A stretch of DNA of 32,410 nucleotides from Thermoanaerobaculia bacterium (GTDB taxonomy: Bacteria > Acidobacteriota > Thermoanaerobaculia > Multivoradales > JAHZIX01). The notes below the pieces were generated by a model. The model saw only the letters and a list, made by a program, of their open reading frames with translations, searched no databases and was not told the DNA's origin. Numbering within the stretch: position 1 is the first letter of the stretch; each line of letters begins with the position of its first letter. The position numbers and the translations under genes are program-made. Positions 31,435 through 32,410 of the stretch are shown here, piece by piece. The stretch covers positions 1-32,410 of the forward strand of contig JALXFE010000047.1 of the NCBI GenBank assembly GCA_027069135.1, given 5' to 3'.

Positions 31435-31782
31435 CTAGTGTCCGGCATCTAGCACCGCAGCGAGGGCGGCTACTGTGATGTCGAAGTGGGAGGCATTCCA
31501 GGTTGCGGCGCCGTTGCGCACGAGGAGGGCTTGGGGCGTTTCGTGGCGGATGCTGAGGCGCTGGGCGACGGCGTTCGAGAGGGGGCGGGACTTTTGCACC
31601 ACGATCAGGGAGTAGTCGACATCCGCCGCCGGGGTTCCGGCGAGGTATTTGAGTATCTGGGAGTGGGCACTGCCGCTGATGGGGCAGGTAGAACTGTGCT
31701 TGAGGATGAGTTGGGGCCGGTCCGAGGAACGATCGAACACTGCTGCCAGCTGGTCGTCGGTCGTGAGCTCTTGGAGATCCAT
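31435..31782 (-). CDS. ytxJ: YtxJ-like (DUF2847) bacillithiol-linked monothiol redox protein, 115 aa
   Basis: ATG at 31782. A thioredoxin-like fold with the monothiol signature KHSSTCPISGSAHSQIL (single active-site Cys), followed by DYSLIVVQKSRPLSNAVAQRLSIRHETPQALLVRNG and a C-terminal ASHFDITVAAL. That is the YtxJ/DUF2847 layout, found in organisms making bacillithiol, where it is thought to reduce bacillithiol-protein disulfides. Length is normal for the family. It is separated from the ExoD gene by about 90 bases containing a small hairpin (CCAAAT/ATTTGG, 31392-31410). Confidence 0.88.
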   Translation of the reverse strand: MDLQELTTDDQLAAVFDRSSDRPQLILKHSSTCPISGSAHSQILKYLAGTPAADVDYSLIVVQKSRPLSNAVAQRLSIRHETPQALLVRNGAATWNASHFDITVAALAAVLDAGH

Positions 31783-31922
31783 GATGCGTTGGGTTCCTTC
31801 TTGTCTTGCGTCCGTCCGGGCAGCTCCCGGGGTCCGGGTCTGCAGGCTTGGGAGATGCGGATTCGAGGAGTCACCCCGGAAGGGTAAGCCTGCTCCCCAA
31901 ATCCTAGCACTCGCCAGGAGCT

Positions 31923-32410
31923 TCAGGGAACGGTCGCAGCCTGGGCGAGCCTCGGGGATGGAAACCTCACAGCCTCCCGGAGAAAGTCCGGATTGATGCG
32001 ACGAACCGAGTCTTCGAGAGCCTCCGCTTCGTCGAGGTCTCCTAAGTCCCTCAGGGTTTGGGCCAGGGCGAGACGGTTCTGCAGTTTGAGAGACCCCGCC
32101 GCGAAACCGCTGTAGGCTAAGGCGTCGTCGGCCCGCTCGAAGCCCGCCCGGGCCTCTTTCGGATGGCCTTCAAAATCTTGCCGTACGGCCTGCAAGTGCT
32201 CGCCTGTGGCCGTCCAAAGTCGACTCCCATAGCGGGGTTTTCGGACCTGCTCCGCGGCTCTGCGAGCGACCCATTCTTCGATCTGCAGCGCTTCTTCTCG
32301 GCGCTGGGTCGCCAGGGCGGCTCGGTACCTCAGGAATATGGGCAGGGTGGTGCGGTAGCTCATGCGGCAAGCATCCGTGGCCTGCCAGATCGTTTCCCAA
32401 TCCGCGGTCC
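31923..32410 (-). CDS. TPR-like repeat protein, C-terminal part (5' end outside window)
   Basis: The frame is open to the window edge; an internal ATG at 32363 is probably not the start because upstream codons (TADWETIWQATDACR) read on as protein. The sequence consists of helical pairs typical of tetratricopeptide repeats: TTLPIFLRYRAALATQRREEALQIEEWVARRA, HLQAVRQDFEGHPKEARAGFERADDALAY and LQNRLALAQTLRDLGDLDEAEALEDSVRRI. Such C-terminal ends are frequent in serine/threonine kinases and regulatory TPR proteins, so the N-terminal function cannot be told. Confidence 0.6.
   Translation of the reverse strand, partial: TADWETIWQATDACRMSYRTTLPIFLRYRAALATQRREEALQIEEWVARRAAEQVRKPRYGSRLWTATGEHLQAVRQDFEGHPKEARAGFERADDALAYSGFAAGSLKLQNRLALAQTLRDLGDLDEAEALEDSVRRINPDFLREAVRFPSPRLAQAATVP

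Noticed and set aside
1-32410. CRISPR array
   Set aside because: No set of regularly spaced 20-40 base direct repeats was seen and no cas-like gene is present.

Overview
The window looks like an accessory region of an acidobacterial-type chromosome. The best taxonomic hints are at the right end: an 802-residue duplicated MacB-type permease of the ADOP kind, which is typical of Acidobacteriota, next to an ExoD-like membrane protein and a YtxJ-like (bacillithiol-linked) redox protein. Species or class cannot be read from this sequence alone.

Layout. 1-4.7 kb: the 3' end of a phage terminase-like gene, a structured non-coding stretch, then an AT-richer 891-codon gene with the Glu-Lys-Cys triad of the nitrilase superfamily embedded in a much larger protein, and a small membrane protein. 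4.8-9.4 kb: mobile-element debris, namely an IS91-type transposase remnant, an intact tyrosine recombinase with a translationally coupled small gene, three small accessory proteins, and a frameshifted C-terminal relic of a second tyrosine recombinase that has lost its catalytic Tyr. 9.5-26.8 kb: twelve genes on the + strand, almost all joined by ATGA-type stop/start overlaps, behind one good sigma70-type promoter. 26.8-32.4 kb: radC, tRNA-Lys(UUU), then apparently chromosomal genes (ADOP permease, ExoD, YtxJ, TPR protein), all on the minus strand.

The twelve-gene operon is the main item. In order it encodes an HsdS-like protein, a small two-domain (possibly winged-helix) protein, a type I N6-adenine methyltransferase (HsdM), a clear HsdS, two proteins I do not recognise, a 1430-residue P-loop ATPase, a third unrecognised protein, a NurA-like nuclease, a HerA-type hexameric ATPase, a small PD-(D/E)XK-like nuclease and a Ser/Thr kinase with a helical-repeat tail. 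There is no HsdR. The likely logic (inference) is that the methyltransferase plus specificity subunits mark self DNA, the large ATPase, HerA-NurA and the small nuclease act on unmarked DNA, and the kinase senses or switches the response. The ingredient list (methyltransferase, ATPases, nucleases, kinase) matches what I know of the methylation-associated defence system (MADS, described with eight genes), so this may be a MADS-like or expanded relative. I cannot assign individual mad genes without a search.

The operon starts just after the recombinase relic and ends close to radC and a tRNA gene, the usual surroundings of an integrated defence island.
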